From Periconia sp. R9002 (lineage: Eukaryota > Ascomycota > Dothideomycetes > Pleosporales > Periconiaceae), in NCBI GenBank assembly GCA_023627715.1, contig JAMAHW010000016.1:248001-312000 (forward strand): a stretch of DNA of 64,000 bases, in the 5' to 3' direction. Positions 22,097 through 33,805 of this stretch are shown one piece after another. The notes under the pieces are model-generated. The model ran no database searches. It worked only from the letters and a program-made list of their open reading frames with translations, and was not told the DNA's origin. Numbering within the stretch: the first letter of the stretch is position 1; the number at the start of each line of letters is the position of its first letter. A program made the position numbers and the translations under genes.

Positions 22097-22757
22097 GTTG
22101 AAGGGTGCGGAGACGCTCGCACATGGCCGAGCGGGAGGGGGCCGTTATCGCGTGAGGTGAGTAGGCCACCAGGCCATTCACATGGGGTAAACCAGACTCG
22201 AGGAATTGAAGCAGTCGGCGGCGGTGTATGTAATAGAGGGCGTTTGCGAGTGGTAGTGGGGGCTCTGGTGGTGGTGGATGCTCCACCGTGTGAAGGCTCC
22301 GAAATTGGCTGGATGGAGCCGACGCGGGTTTGTAGGTAGCTCCCACCTGCACGTCATTATACATGGATAGAGGAGGAGCTAACCACCCACCCACGTAGCT
22401 AAACGGGTCCTGCGCTGGGACGCGACAAAAGGCAGCTCTAGGTGAATGGCCATGAATTTTCGCCCTTCTCCCTCTGCTTCCCCTTTCCCACTCTCCTTCC
22501 CACCAGCCCTATCATGGTCTTTCTACTCGAGTAAAGCGATGACGCCGTGCGCCTCCAACATCCAACACCCACATCTTCTCAAGCCCACCCACCGACTTCT
22601 CCAGCCACACCCCTCAGCATGGCCATGCGCGCGGTGCGCTTGACCTCTGTAACTTGACCGCGCCCACCTCGTCAGGCCTGTCTGACCCTCTCCCTCTCCG
22701 TTTGCGCCTGTTCATGTTCAGGTGCGTCCAGGCTCTTGGGCATCTGAATACCTACAT
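22097..22757. other. divergent promoter VAC14 / DENND6-type
   Basis: This 661-bp stretch lies between two start codons. It is C/T-rich on the plus strand at 22440-22720. I see no gene. Confidence 0.5.
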
Positions 22758-24447
22758 ATGGATCAGCCCAAGATCCAGACGGCACGACCCCCTCGATCCT
22801 CCCACCAGCCTAGAAACGACGACATGAAGCCCACCCCGAGTATTCCGCTGACCGGCTTTCAGCATTGGGCGGTCGCCTTGTATGTCATTGCCTCAACTAT
22901 TCCTATACACGAAATGTTCATGCGTCATCTTCTTACTGGTGCTGACACGTGACAGCGTTGTTTGCAATTTCAACGTAGATGTGGGTAGGTATACTATACA
23001 GTGGCTCGTACGACCTGAAGACGCAACGGTTGATCCTTGATTCACAGGCCCTGAAATAGAAATCGTATACCCTCCCTATGTGCCCTTCGCGCATGGCGAC
23101 CTCAGCGCTATCTGCTTCAACAGCTTTCCTGAGCAACAGAACACTGAAACTCAGGACGACCTTGCCTTCAACTTCTCCATATCTAACAGCTCGCCCGATG
23201 TTGTTCTGAGTTGCCCTAGGGCCCCGTATGCAAGCCCAGATACCTTCTACGGCTCCTGCGTGTTCCGTCAAGAGTATGATGATACCATGAAGAGAAGTTT
23301 CAATCAACGCACCTTGGTTCTCATTACGCATTACAATTTCCCTTCTTTCTACCACCGATTACTTCAACAAATGGTATCCGGAAACCACATTAGCGACCCA
23401 ACCACGCTCGAGGCGGCTCACTCGCAAATGGCAGCATGGCCAGCACCCGCTCTAGGAAGGCAAGAGCTGCCCTTTATGGGTTCCATGCTCACCTTAGACA
23501 TTGCTCCACATGCAGCCTTCCCACTTCAGGGGCTGGCAGGACCTATACCACTGATTCACGAGAAGCTGAATCAAATCTACGCTTATGAGCCCCTTGGTTC
23601 ATGGGATAGGATAATGCACTTCATGCCCTGCATTTCAGACCTTTATATCCTCTTCGAGAAATTGGTTCTCTGTGAAAGCATTATCGTGGTTGCAGAATCG
23701 CCTCAGCTGGCGAGCGAGGCTGTGTCGTCTTTGGTGGATCTCATACGCCCAATACCCTACGCTGGGGTTGTGAAACCATACGCCACGATGCAGGCAGATT
23801 TCCGCAGTGTTGGCGTGGATGGAGGTACTCCGAATCCCTTCATCATTGGAATCACCAATCCCTTTCTCCTCAAGCGCATCGTCAGCGCAGTTGAAGCAAC
23901 TCAACAAACACGCCCACACATACTTTATCTGCAGAATTTCGACGGACCGGTACCAGCCAAGCGGCATCACTCCCTCCATCACAAATCTAGCCGGAATGCT
24001 CTCCTTAACCTACCTGGTGGTGGAATCGAAGCACGCATGCCCTCTAAACGCTTCCTCAAATCGGATCATGACATCATTTCCCATATTGAAACCCTCCTCA
24101 AGTCGGGAGATCAGACTCATGATATCAGCCCCTTGGTTCGTCGGCACTTTGCTGAACTCACAGCTCAGTTCCTGGCGCCCATCAATCGATATCTTGCCGC
24201 AACAAACGGTCCCTCTCCCGGTGGCGGGCAGCGATATGCAAGCTTTTCCCCCTCCGATTTTATGCATAATCTAGGGAAGCATGGTACGAGTTTGAAAGTT
24301 CGGGGGCAAAGCCCCATACATAAACATCGCAACAGAGATGGTTTTTACGAAGGTTTCTGTCAGTCACCAAATTTTTACTCGTGGCTCGACATGAAATTGT
24401 CGTTGGAGAAAGAGGCCAGCGCAGGCTTGTTGGGCTCGGCAAGTTGA
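22758..24447 (+). CDS. DENN domain protein, DENND6/Afi1 type
   Basis: Three exons, 22758-22879, 22956-22984 and 23048-24447, encode 516 residues. The junctions create the family's opening strand (TGFQHWAVAFVVCNFNVDVG then PEIEIVYPPYVPFAHGDLSA), which matches the start of the u-DENN part of DENND6 proteins. The central segment carries SDLYILFEKLVLCESIIVVA and LVDLIRPIPYAGVVKPYATM, typical of the core DENN module. In animals DENND6 proteins are Rab14 exchange factors, and the yeast relative Afi1 acts in polarity. Rab exchange activity here is inference from family. The middle exon is only 29 bp, so gene finders may miss it. Confidence 0.85.
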
Positions 24448-25144
24448 GTGTAGGCCCGTCTGAATTCTTTGTTCAATTTATCAAAGACATGCATAGAACG
24501 CGGTGGTGGCTGCAGATAGCTGAACTGCCTTTATCTAACTAGGAAGCTTTAAGCATCGCCTTTACTACTTTCTCGAATGAGTAAAACTCTTACAGCGTGT
24601 AGATATTATGTCTAAGATTTACTTATCCTCTAGTCAAATCAATACAGAGCTTGCTAGCAAAGGCACCTCCGAGCTTTGTATCCAAAAGGCAGTAATCTGC
24701 GGACACCACTGCCCTCTGTTTATGCCGTTGATTAGGGGTCTACAAGTGGAAGATCAGCTAGAGCTTTGACAAGAATGGTTTGTTAACGATAAATAAACTA
24801 CTTGTAAATTATAAATAAATATCTTACTCGTGGCATTTCGAAAGATACGCAAAAAACAGATGCAGAAATTCCAGCCCTGTTTGCGAAGAGTGGACAGGGT
24901 CCATGATGACAGTATGTAGTTCGCCAAGACAAACCGGGCAGACCTCACTTTACGCCTCGCTCCGAACGCGTACTGAAGGCCTCCCAAAACCCCACTACCC
25001 GCCATCCATCATATCATTCACATCCCACGCTTTTGACCTTACCTCTTTGAATTTTCGAATTTTTACAAAGAACACCTGTGACGCACAGGTGTTCCCTTTC
25101 ATGACCCAGGAGAGGTCACTGGCCTCACGCTCACTTCCGCAGCA
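24448..25144. other. intergenic stretch before TAF12
   Basis: About 700 bp lies between two plus-strand genes and should hold one 3' UTR and the TAF12 promoter. It is AT-rich around 24770-24850. No further gene is seen. Confidence 0.5.
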
Positions 25145-27074
25145 ATGAGCAACCCTCAAGCTCCACGAGCTCCTGCTCAACCGACGCAGCAACCCCGACT
25201 TCTGAAAGCTGACGATGTACCGAAACTCCAGCATCTCAACGATGACATGAAGCAAAAATATCGACCCATCATACAAAACTTATGGAATATGATGCAACAG
25301 CATCCACAAACCAGTGAAGAGCACATTTCAAGTCGCAGGAAGCTTCACGAATGGTCTTCTAAGCTCATCAATCAGGAGATGGTATACAGGAACAGGATGA
25401 AGAACGCAGCACAGCAACAACAGCAAAGCCAAGGGCAGCCTAGTCAGTCTAGCCAGCAGCCTGCCAAATCCGCACCTGAGGAACAACAACCCCCGAAACC
25501 CCAGCCGGTACAGCAGCCTGCGAACACCCCTCAAGGCGCGCGTCCTCAACAAACGAATCAGCAACCCCAGATCGATCCAGAAATTCTCAGACATGTCCAG
25601 GCATTTCAGTTTGCTCTACCGGTGGACGGTCCACAGGCAGGGACTCCGGCGGGCGATGCTAAGCTTAAGCAGGATCGAAACAACTACCTTATGGCGTTGA
25701 GCAAGCAACAAAAGGCAACGCAGCGCATTAAGATGTTTAACAATTTAATTCATCAGAAAGAGCAAGCCGGACAAGAGATCCCATCTGAGATTACCAGCCA
25801 AAAACAGGCAGTGGAAAAGGAATACAACACTACCAAAGAGTTTATCGATAACTTTAGGAAGAGGCACAACGAGAACAGGGCAGCGCAAGAGCAGCGACGC
25901 GCTCAACAAGGTCAAGCGCAACAGCCCCAACAGCCCCAACAAGCCCAGCCTTCCGCTCAGCAGCAACAACGACAACCATCTCAGCCGAATATTAAGGAGG
26001 AACCTCAGATCAAAGTCGAAGGTGGACAGCCGCCACAGGGCTCTGCCGCACAGCAGTTTGTAACGATGCACACGCAACCTAATGCGCAAGGTCAACCGCC
26101 GATTATGACGCAACAACAACCACAGCAACAGCAACAGCAACAGCAAACACAACCTCAACCCCAAGCCATGCGGCAACCTCCAATGCCTCACTTACAGCAA
26201 AACCAACCTCAATTTGCGCAGCCTGGTCCGCCGCAAGGCCATCAGCAGCCGCAAAGACCACCCATCAACCCGCACCAAGCAAATTCTATGCCCCAAGTGC
26301 ACCAACAGACCAACTCCCCTCATCCACAATCCGCCACTTCCAATCCCGGTGGTCCCCCGGCGCCTCTCTCTCACCAAGCTGCGGTGAGTGCAGCGCAACG
26401 CTCCTACTCCAATCAGGACACGCAGCGGACCAACACTCCTATCCAAGGTGGCGCACAAGGCAACTTCCACATCCCCGGAAGCCGCGAGCGCGAACCCATG
26501 AACAATCCCAAAATGCCCATTCCACGCACTCTTCAAACTGCACCACCAACTCCAGTCGGCATGGGACAGGCGCGTCCCACTATGAGCGGGCCCACTAACG
26601 GTGCACCTGGACCTATGGGGCAGCCTGTGATATCCAAGTTCCCACCCTTCCAACTCGAAGGCGAGAATGATCGCGTTCTCAGTAAGCGCAAGCTGGACGA
26701 GCTCGTTCGACAGGTTACTGGCGGTTCGGAGGAAGCACTTACCCCCGAGGTAGAAGAGGTGAGTGTTTAAGTCGGGATTATCACGTTTACCTGCACACAA
26801 CTAACATGTTTCACAGGCCGTCCTCCAGCTTGCTGACGATTTCGTTGACACGGTTATCGGCAATGCATGCAAGCTGTCCAAGCTTCGCGAGTCCTCGCAG
26901 CTAGACGTACGCGATATTCAGCTCGTCATTGAGCGCAACTACAACATCCGCATTCCGGGATATGCCTCGGATGAAGTCCGCACCGTGCGCAGACTTGTAC
27001 CAGCGCCGGGATGGACGCAGAAGATGAATGCAGTGCAAGCAGCCAAGGTCATGGGTGGCAAGAACGACATCTAG
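25145..27074 (+). CDS. TAF12: TFIID/SAGA subunit TAF12
   Basis: Exons 25145-26758 and 26817-27074 give 623 residues. Residues about 150-480 are Gln/Pro-rich, with one run of alternating CAA/CAG codons at 26112-26146. The C-terminal histone fold spans the splice junction: [15 protein letters not shown] and LTPEVEE, then [18 protein letters not shown] and [23 protein letters not shown]12 pairs with TAF4 in TFIID and with Ada1 in SAGA, in the nucleus. Without the second exon the histone fold would be cut in half, so the intron is well supported. Confidence 0.95.
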
Positions 27075-27566
27075 TGCAATCTGCTGTCGAGTTCTCTATA
27101 AGGCTGGACATAATTGATCCCAGGGTGGGATACATGAGAAATTGTTCCGGATCGATGGGAAATTGATTGAGGCTTGATCCTTTTGGCCGCTGCAAAAATG
27201 TTTGCTCAGAGTCAGGTCTGGCGTAAGGCGTCATAATGGATATCAAGACTATGGTGCATCATTGGTGTTTATGGTGTTTCGGTTTGTGGCAAAGACACTA
27301 TCTATTTATCATATGACAATTAAGTCAACATTAAATCAATATTGAACATCGAATGCACTACCAATTGCTGAATGAGGAGATGTGTATGTAGCAAAATCAA
27401 CGGTACGAACACATAACAAGACATTTGCCGTTATATTATCATCATTTCGATAAGAGGACAATTCATCTATTTCGCTATGGAAAGAAGCAGGTATGTATGT
27501 ATCTTCCACGATGATGTTCTCTTCTCCCAGTCATGACTTCCGTAGTGGTGAAGCAACGTAGATGAC
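27075..27566. other. TAF12 downstream region
   Basis: This holds the 3' flank of TAF12, AT-rich and without coding potential, and ends where the first MITE-like element begins. Confidence 0.5.
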
Positions 27567-27796
27567 ACGCGGGTGTCAATATATCCCGCACTCACAAAAC
27601 ATTATTACACAGCACCTGTATACTATATTCCTAAGTAGTAAATATAAAGGAGAAGTACTAAAGATATACTATAGAAATATTTTCTAAGTATTCTACTTAC
27701 CCTTATGAGAAGTAAAATCTTAATAAGAAAAGGTCCTCGAAGTGTTGTGCGTGGCATAGTAAGTGTTGTGAGTGCGGGTTATTTTGACACCTGGGT
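27567..27796. mobile_element. MITE-like element, copy 1
   Basis: A 230-bp AT-rich segment is bounded by inverted repeats of about 34 bp. The left end reads ACGCGGGTGTCAATATA then CCCGCACTCACAA, and the right end is its imperfect reverse complement (TTGTGAGTGCGGG to GACACCTGGGT). There is no coding capacity. Copy 2, 652 bp away, has the same ends and a related interior (for example the GGTCCT stretch followed by a GTGTTGTG-like run). An unambiguous target-site duplication is not visible. Size, ends and lack of genes fit a non-autonomous DNA transposon; the superfamily is undetermined. Confidence 0.75.
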
Positions 27797-28101
27797 GATG
27801 GGCACATTCTCCCACACGCACCTTGAAACATGAATTCTGCTTGGTGGCACTGGCAGGCCCTACTGAGTCAAAAAACTGCTGTCAACACTCTGGGCCCAGC
27901 AAGATCTAGTAATATTTCCAAACAAAAGAAAAGAGTGAACTTGACGGAGAAATCCATGTTGAGGTGAAGGGTGGGAGGTGCCTCACGTGGCCAAGCCAAT
28001 CCCGTGACCACCCCATCACCAAAACACCCACACAGCCATCATGACCCCAAAAAAAAAGATTCAAAAGAACGCAAAAAAAGAATGCAAAAAGAACAATAAA
28101 C
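27797..28101. other. stretch between MITE copy 1 and the tRNA gene
   Basis: About 300 bp, with A-rich runs near 28047-28080 just downstream of the tRNA 3' end. These read as T-runs on the tRNA strand and would suit RNA polymerase III termination. No gene is seen. Confidence 0.4.
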
Positions 28102-28186
28102 TCCCCCGCGTGGGCTCGAACCACGAACCTCCTGATGCACTTTTTTGGTAACAGTCAGACGCGCTAGCCAATTGCGCCACGGAGGA
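28102..28186 (-). tRNA. tRNA-Asn (GTT) with a 12-nt intron
   Basis: On the minus strand, the acceptor stem TCCTCCG pairs with CGGGGGA (one G-T pair). The D arm is GCGC-loop-GCGC with TTGG in the loop. The anticodon stem is TCTGA/TCAGG around loop C-T-G-T-T-A-A, giving anticodon GTT. The T arm is CGTGG-TTCGAGC-CCACG. A 12-nt intron (CCAAAAAAGTGC) follows the base 3' of the anticodon, the canonical site. The mature length is 73 nt without CCA. The gene sits between the two MITE-like copies. Confidence 0.93.
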
Positions 28187-28447
28187 TGTTGAGTTACTGA
28201 CTCTTGTCAGATGAGATGGGAAGACGAGGGATTATTGAATATATATAGGATGTAAAAAAGATGAGAGAAGCGAGCTGCTTTCTTCCACGTTCTCCGCTCT
28301 TACCATGGAGAAATCTCTCGAGGTAAGTGCTGACGAAGTGGGGCAACCTTATTTTCGGGACATGTCGCCGATCAATTACCGATTTGTTGAACAACTCATC
28401 GACCTCGGTCATCTACATACGCTGCTTCACCACTACGGAACATTGGC

Positions 28448-28775
28448 ACGCGGGTGTAGAAATAGCCCGCACTTACAACACTTACCTCCATGTACAACTC
28501 TTCGAGGGTCTCTTACCCCTAATACTATAGATCTCTCAATAGTAAGTAGGATATAAGGAGACTGTTTCTATAAAATATTTTTACTATTCTTCTACTAAAT
28601 TTACTATTAAAGAAAATAGATTTTCTTTATTACTATACTACAGGTCCTTATAATGTTTTGTGATACCTTGAGATTTCAAACCAGTGTTGATACCGTGACT
28701 GATTACACCAATCAATTGCGAAGAAGAAGACACTTGATAGTGTTTTGTGAGTGCGGGATATTTCGACACCCGCGT
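28448..28775. mobile_element. MITE-like element, copy 2
   Basis: A 328-bp segment has ends ACGCGGGTGTAGAAATA (left) and TATTTCGACACCCGCGT (right), with CCCGCACTTACAA and TTGTGAGTGCGGG just inside. These are nearly the same inverted repeats as copy 1. The interior shares AT-rich blocks with copy 1 but carries about 100 extra bases near the right end. It has no coding capacity. The left end overlaps a short plus-strand open frame starting at 28305, which I do not accept as a gene. Confidence 0.75.
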
Positions 28776-29034
28776 ACCTATGTACCTACAAGGTAGGTAT
28801 ACATAAACCAGTATGGACTATTTTTCCAGTCAACGATTCACTGTTGATTGCACCCTCCTTGATATCGACCTTCATGTAACATTCTGTGGGATCACTATGG
28901 GAACATGTCCCTTAGCTGCAGACAGCGCTTTTGCAGCGTTTCATCGTAGACATCAAGATATACCGCAGCATTTACAGATCCTCCTTGTTGAGGTGGCACA
29001 TACGGCGGGTACAATTAGTTCTAGAGATTCTCAA

Positions 29035-30204
29035 TCACTCTTTATCATTCTTCAGAATTAAGATCCCGTAAGGATCCCGGTCCACCTCGCTCACTATCAC
29101 CTCGAAATCATCCACAGCCAAACGTCCTTCTAGACTCTTATTGCCCGCTTCATCCTCCCTTATCTTCGTCCATTCATCCACCACCGCATCCTCCAACTGT
29201 GCCGCCAACACTTCACTCAAAAAGCCTCGCTCGGAGTTGCTGTGGAACAGACTGATCACCACTTGTCCCTTTTCTATTGCCGCGAGCGCCTCATGATGGC
29301 TCATCTCGCCCGTGAAAATCAAATCGACGTCGAGATTCGACAGAAGAGAGGCTCCCGACCCTGCACATATTCCCACTGAGCGTATTTGTATGTCGCCAAT
29401 GGATGTATTTTGAGGAATGGCTATTGGGAAGCCTTTGGGATTGTTGAGGCCGTTGCCAATGCGGTCCAGCAGTTGAGGAAGAGGCTGCGGTTCCGCAAAG
29501 TTCACAATCCGTCCCATTCCTGCACCAGGGTGCGATTCAAGCTCGGGTGACTGGGGTACGACGGGACGGCGAGTATGGTCAAGGCTCGACTTGTTAGGGC
29601 CGGACTGTTTGATTGTACGGAGGTTGGTCTGGCTAGGATGGTGGTTAAGGGTGAACATGGGGGGTCTGAGAGCTTTGGAGTCTTGGTCAACGAATGGGTC
29701 ATCGTTTTCCGCTTTCTGCTGCGCTCGACCTCTAGCTTCTTCTCCCAAGCCTTCGGGTACATATGTTGTCTTGGTGCCAGTTATGATATCCGCAAGCCAA
29801 TCACCAAGGCCACCGGGTGCAGCGTCCACAGCTGTATGCGGGCTGTATACACTAATCCCATGGCTTGCTAATCGTAGCAGCGTCTGTTGCTGGGAGTTCG
29901 CAAGGGTGAGGGACTTGAGACCGCGAAAGATGATGGGGTGGTAAGCTATGATGATGGACGAGTTCAGTGCAATTGCTTCCTCGGCGACTGCTTTGGTGAG
30001 GTCGATCGTGAGGAGGACATTGTTCGACTGTGGGCGATCGGGCACAAATGGGGCTTCGAGCAGCAGGCCAGTGTTGTCCCATGAATTGTCCGCAAGGGCC
30101 TGCGGATAGAGCTTTCTCATGGCGTTGACGACCGCTCTCGAGAACGGCGCACATGTTGTTGTCGCATTCATGGCTATGAGACGTCTAATGGTAGGAGAAA
30201 ACAT
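29035..30204 (-). CDS. NIF3-like (NGG1-interacting factor 3) protein
   Basis: A single exon of 389 residues runs from ATG 30204; a second in-frame ATG at 30171 gives 378. NIF3 landmarks are ALADNSWDNTGLLLEAP near the N-terminus, IAYHPIIFRGLKSLT (a conserved metal-ligand His), SHGISVYSPHTAVDAAPGG, and the C-terminal half with VGICAGSGASLLSNLDVDL and FTGEMSHHEALAA. NIF3 proteins form dinuclear-metal hexameric toroids, and their biochemical role is still poorly defined. A Pro/Ser-rich insert of about 80 residues splits the two halves, as in other eukaryotes. It is divergent from BOL2, with 215 bp between the start codons. Confidence 0.9.
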   Translation of the reverse strand: MFSPTIRRLIAMNATTTCAPFSRAVVNAMRKLYPQALADNSWDNTGLLLEAPFVPDRPQSNNVLLTIDLTKAVAEEAIALNSSIIIAYHPIIFRGLKSLTLANSQQQTLLRLASHGISVYSPHTAVDAAPGGLGDWLADIITGTKTTYVPEGLGEEARGRAQQKAENDDPFVDQDSKALRPPMFTLNHHPSQTNLRTIKQSGPNKSSLDHTRRPVVPQSPELESHPGAGMGRIVNFAEPQPLPQLLDRIGNGLNNPKGFPIAIPQNTSIGDIQIRSVGICAGSGASLLSNLDVDLIFTGEMSHHEALAAIEKGQVVISLFHSNSERGFLSEVLAAQLEDAVVDEWTKIREDEAGNKSLEGRLAVDDFEVIVSEVDRDPYGILILKNDKE

Positions 30205-30419
30205 AAAAGAAAAAGGAAGGCACACGGGGTAACACAGAAAGAAGTGACGATGGTCTGGCTAGCTCACAGGGGCGAAGAGCTACAGGAAGCTTTCATGCAG
30301 CTCGGACCTCCACCCTGTAACCGCACAAGCACATCCCCCGCACGTCATCGCAGTCCCTCCATCTTATCTGATTAAGCGATAACTACTGCAAAAAGCATCA
30401 ACTGTCTCCCCGTCCTTGA

Positions 30420-30881
30420 ATGGATCCTCGCAACAAACTTTACAAACAACTTGATAATCTTACCGTCGATCCCGACAACAAAATGAGTGGTGCAACGGAT
30501 GCGCAGGCCGGAAGTTCGAGCGGAGTCACGCCAGATGCCATCAAAGCGAAATTGGAGGAAAAACTAGGTGCTACTCACGTAGAGATCGAGGATCTGAGTG
30601 GTATGTCAGAATGCGTATTACTTTTTTGCTGTCAAACTGAACGAGACTGCCACCTGTATATAATCTCTAGCACCGACGAGCTGCTAACACCATACGTATT
30701 TCTAGGCGGTTGTGGGCAGATGTACGAGGCTGTTATTGTATCCCCCCAGTTTGCGAAGAAAACGACACTTGCCAGACATCGATTAGTCAACAGTGCCCTG
30801 AAAGATGAAATTGCGGCGATACATGCCTGGACCCCCAAATGCCACACGCCTGAAGAGTGGGAGAAGAAGAAACCGCAATAG
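30420..30881 (+). CDS. BOL2: BolA-like iron-sulfur regulator (Bol2/Fra2 type)
   Basis: Exons 30420-30600 and 30706-30881 encode 118 residues. The junction gives the BolA core IEDLSGGCGQMYEAVIVS followed by LARHRLVNSALKDE. His85 is the invariant cluster ligand, and the C-terminal HTPEEW is typical. Cytosolic Bol2/Fra2 pairs with monothiol glutaredoxins to carry [2Fe-2S] clusters and signal iron status. An internal ATG at 30483 (MSGATDAQ) would give 97 residues, closer to the usual family length, so the true start is uncertain. Confidence 0.88.
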   Translation: MDPRNKLYKQLDNLTVDPDNKMSGATDAQAGSSSGVTPDAIKAKLEEKLGATHVEIEDLSGMSECVLLFCCQTERDCHLYIISSTDELLTPYVFLGGCGQMYEAVIVSPQFAKKTTLARHRLVNSALKDEIAAIHAWTPKCHTPEEWEKKKPQ

Positions 30882-33229
30882 GGAGAGTTGATGGTTATGA
30901 GGAACACGAACTGCCATGACTCACCATACCCAACGAAAGTAGATTCGGATCGGTAATATACGCATCTCAATAGAGTCGACGTGATTCTTAGAGATACATA
31001 TGTACCTATATTCAATCATGATTCATCTATATACAAAGCCAATGACCCAGTCAAATTATCGACTACTCAAAGATACCAATCAATAAACTCCAAAACATTT
31101 GAACTCTTCAATTCACTTGAATTCTCCATAAGAGTTGTTGACCACTCACATGCTGACTGAACCCTCGTCTCTTGTCGATAGTTGTTCGTATATAATCAGC
31201 TCACGAGCCAAGCAGGATATTGATCACTTGGTCACTAATATACATACTAATGGCTGGCATGCAGGATGTGTATCTCGGCAATTGCTATGCCCTTGCGCTG
31301 GGTATATGCCGATAAGCTCTTTCACTTCGCCGACTGAGATACGAGTAGAAGAAATTCGTTAGCAGTATGCCATATAAAAATAATAGTATGAACGGTGAAG
31401 CTGGACTTGCCAGATAAAACGCTCTATCAAACAGACCGCCAACCGAAGTTTGCGATCTAGTGGCCGGCTAACGACACTACTTGGATTCAAGTGTCTGCCA
31501 ATAGTACTCATGTACAGTGTAAGGTCGGCTTGCAATAATACCACGACGGGCATAGCATATGATTTGGGAAAGAGATAAGAAACGATTGGTTTGGTTCAAT
31601 GTTTATACCATATTGATGACAAGATCCTGTATAATCTAGCCATTCACAACACGTAATTATTGGAAAAGATATGTGTCTTCTAGCATTTACCTGCCCGGCA
31701 CTACTAAGTGCACCATCATCAACTTCTTCCTTAACTGGAAAGATTTCAGTAGCCCAAGGTGAGGGTACTACGTACATGTTGCTAAAATGTCCTAGGCCTA
31801 GCATTGTATATTCACTGATATCGCAACGATTACAACTTTTCAAACGCAGCGGATAGATTTCCGTAAGGAGCTTCCAACACTCATGTTGATGGCATCCTGC
31901 AGTGAGGCCACCCATCCATCATATTTCCTCACCGTTTACTCCTCACATTTTCAAGGCAAGGCCACATATGCAAGAGGTTGCAGTGGCCCCCTCCATTTCA
32001 TACGAAAGCCCTCTCACCCAAGATGTGGCAGCAGAACCTAAATGTCGGGGCACACGTCGGCGTTTGCAAATGGTCGTCCCAAAAAGGACACATCAAAGGG
32101 TTTCGATAAACTCGGCATACCATGTCGATCTGGACCCGTAATTCATGGCCTCGATCCACACGTCTACACCCTAACACGCAGCACATCGAAGGGTTGGAGC
32201 TATCGCTAGCTGAGCAAAACTGTTGGGACGCGCCGAGGTGGCCATGCGCGCCGATCGCCAACTAGAGCTTTCGACAATATTGAACCTTGTAGAGGAAACA
32301 AGAATTACAACGGTCAGGAAACAACCGGTCAAATATCCCCCCGCGAGTTTGTATGTGTCCATGAAAAAGGAAGATGGGTTGCCGTCGTTGATACGTGGTC
32401 GTTCTGCCGCTCGACATGTCGATGATGTAATTTCCCATCTCGACGTTTGTTGGCAAATTGTTACCATTGGTAACGAAGCCCCAGAACACGCAATCAATAC
32501 CAAAGTTTATACACGATGCGCGAGGATACGGATTCCATGGTGTTGTGGCGTCTTTTTGATCCCATGCAAGGGTTTCTATTAGTGGGACGGTGCAGGGAGT
32601 GCAGAGAAAAAAGCGGGGAATGTACATAACGGAGGGGGTGAAGGGTGTAAGGTCATACGCTTTCAAAACATGCGAGTTTGTATCGAATTAGAGTTGGCTA
32701 TAGGGCACTAACTTTCTCTAATCCTGTTTGGTTTATTTGTTACTTTGAAAATATGCAACTGCAGGGGTATGACCGGATGCTCCACCCTTCTGTAAACATC
32801 AGGTTCAATTAAAGTGAGTACGCGCAATCGCCATGGACCACGGTCCACAATTCCACAATTTAGGGTACTGAAATGTAAAAAATTTCCCCAGACTGACCTG
32901 TGAAACGTAAATGTGGAGTAAATCAATCCTAGCGGAATTTTTTTACATCTTTTTTGGGAAGGGGGATCGCAAGCATACACAGTTTGAAGACTTGGTGGTT
33001 TGATATTGATGGATTCGTTATCTAAAGTGTCCCAATGCTCATGCCATTTCAATGTCGGGTGAGGGTATTACGATACACGTGACGGTCATTAGAGTCGTTC
33101 TGATTTGAGCACTTCATCTCAGAAAAACGCCTTACGCCAATTGCCGGTCCAGTCCAATCCCGCGTTCCCTAAACACCTGAAGGAAAAAGAAAATATACAG
33201 ATAATAGTACAACAGAGTTAATCCCAAAG
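30882..33229. other. long intergenic stretch, no gene seen
   Basis: About 2.3 kb. Open frames at 31508-31915 (minus), 32223-32582 (plus) and 32262-32666 (minus) overlap each other and match no family I know. No inverted-repeat ends or tandem arrays are seen. It could hold long UTRs, non-coding RNA or decayed sequence. Confidence 0.35.
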
Positions 33230-33805
33230 CTAGTAAGATGGGATATTGAGATCGAGATTATGAGCCACAGATGAGGCAAACTCTCGATCAATGGTAGACC
33301 CGCTTGAGCGGCGTCGGCGTTGCTGCCGGATCTCGTGCTCAATGTCCATGAGACGTCCCTGGACCCATTGCCGGTATTTGCCGTCCATGCGACAAGTGTT
33401 GGTGTTGAGAAGTTCTGTCAATGTGGCCTTCATCTCTTGATTGATCTCGGAAAGTTTATGGGCATCCTCGGTATGTGCGATGCTGTGACGCTTGTTTGGG
33501 TGAGCTGGGATTGGGTTCGATGCCATAGTCGTGTAGCTGGAATATGGCGACGATGGTGAGGTGAAGGTTGGCCGTGAATAGATGGGCGATGAGCTAGTGG
33601 ATTGTTGTTCTGGCGACATGCTTGCCATTGGGGTAGCTGTGGGGAGGTTCAGGGAAAGTCGGCGATGTAAGACCTCTTGTTGTGAAGATAGAGAGATGTA
33701 GCTTTGCATGGAATCGCTCTGTCAGACATGTTAGTTGAGATATAAGCATGGCGGCAGAGGGCGAATGCTTACACAAGTTGGTGAGTACATTGGCGGAGAA
33801 GCCAT
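33230..33805 (-). CDS. conserved fungal hypothetical protein
   Basis: A short exon 33805-33773 (MASPPMYSPTC) joins exon 33718-33230 across a 54-bp intron (GTAAGC donor, GACAG acceptor) to give 173 residues. The N-terminal half is Ser/Pro/Thr-rich and probably disordered. The C-terminal half is a charged helical module (HKLSEINQEMKATLTELL, then CRMDGKYRQWVQGRLMDIEH and a poly-Arg run). I believe this module recurs in uncharacterised Pezizomycotina proteins, but I cannot name a function. The basic run could be a nuclear signal, which is inference. Confidence 0.7.

Noticed and set aside
28305..28556. 83-codon frame starting MEKSLEVSADEVG with a good ATG context
   Set aside because: It runs into MITE-like copy 2, has no recognisable domain, and contains a donor-like site without a matching acceptor exon. 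A gene fragment cut by the element remains possible but unproven.
31508..31915. 135-codon minus-strand frame
   Set aside because: Cys/Ser-rich, no family resemblance, no exon partners; likely chance.
32223..32666. overlapping frames on both strands of about 120-134 codons
   Set aside because: Two unrelated frames occupy the same bases and neither resembles a known protein.
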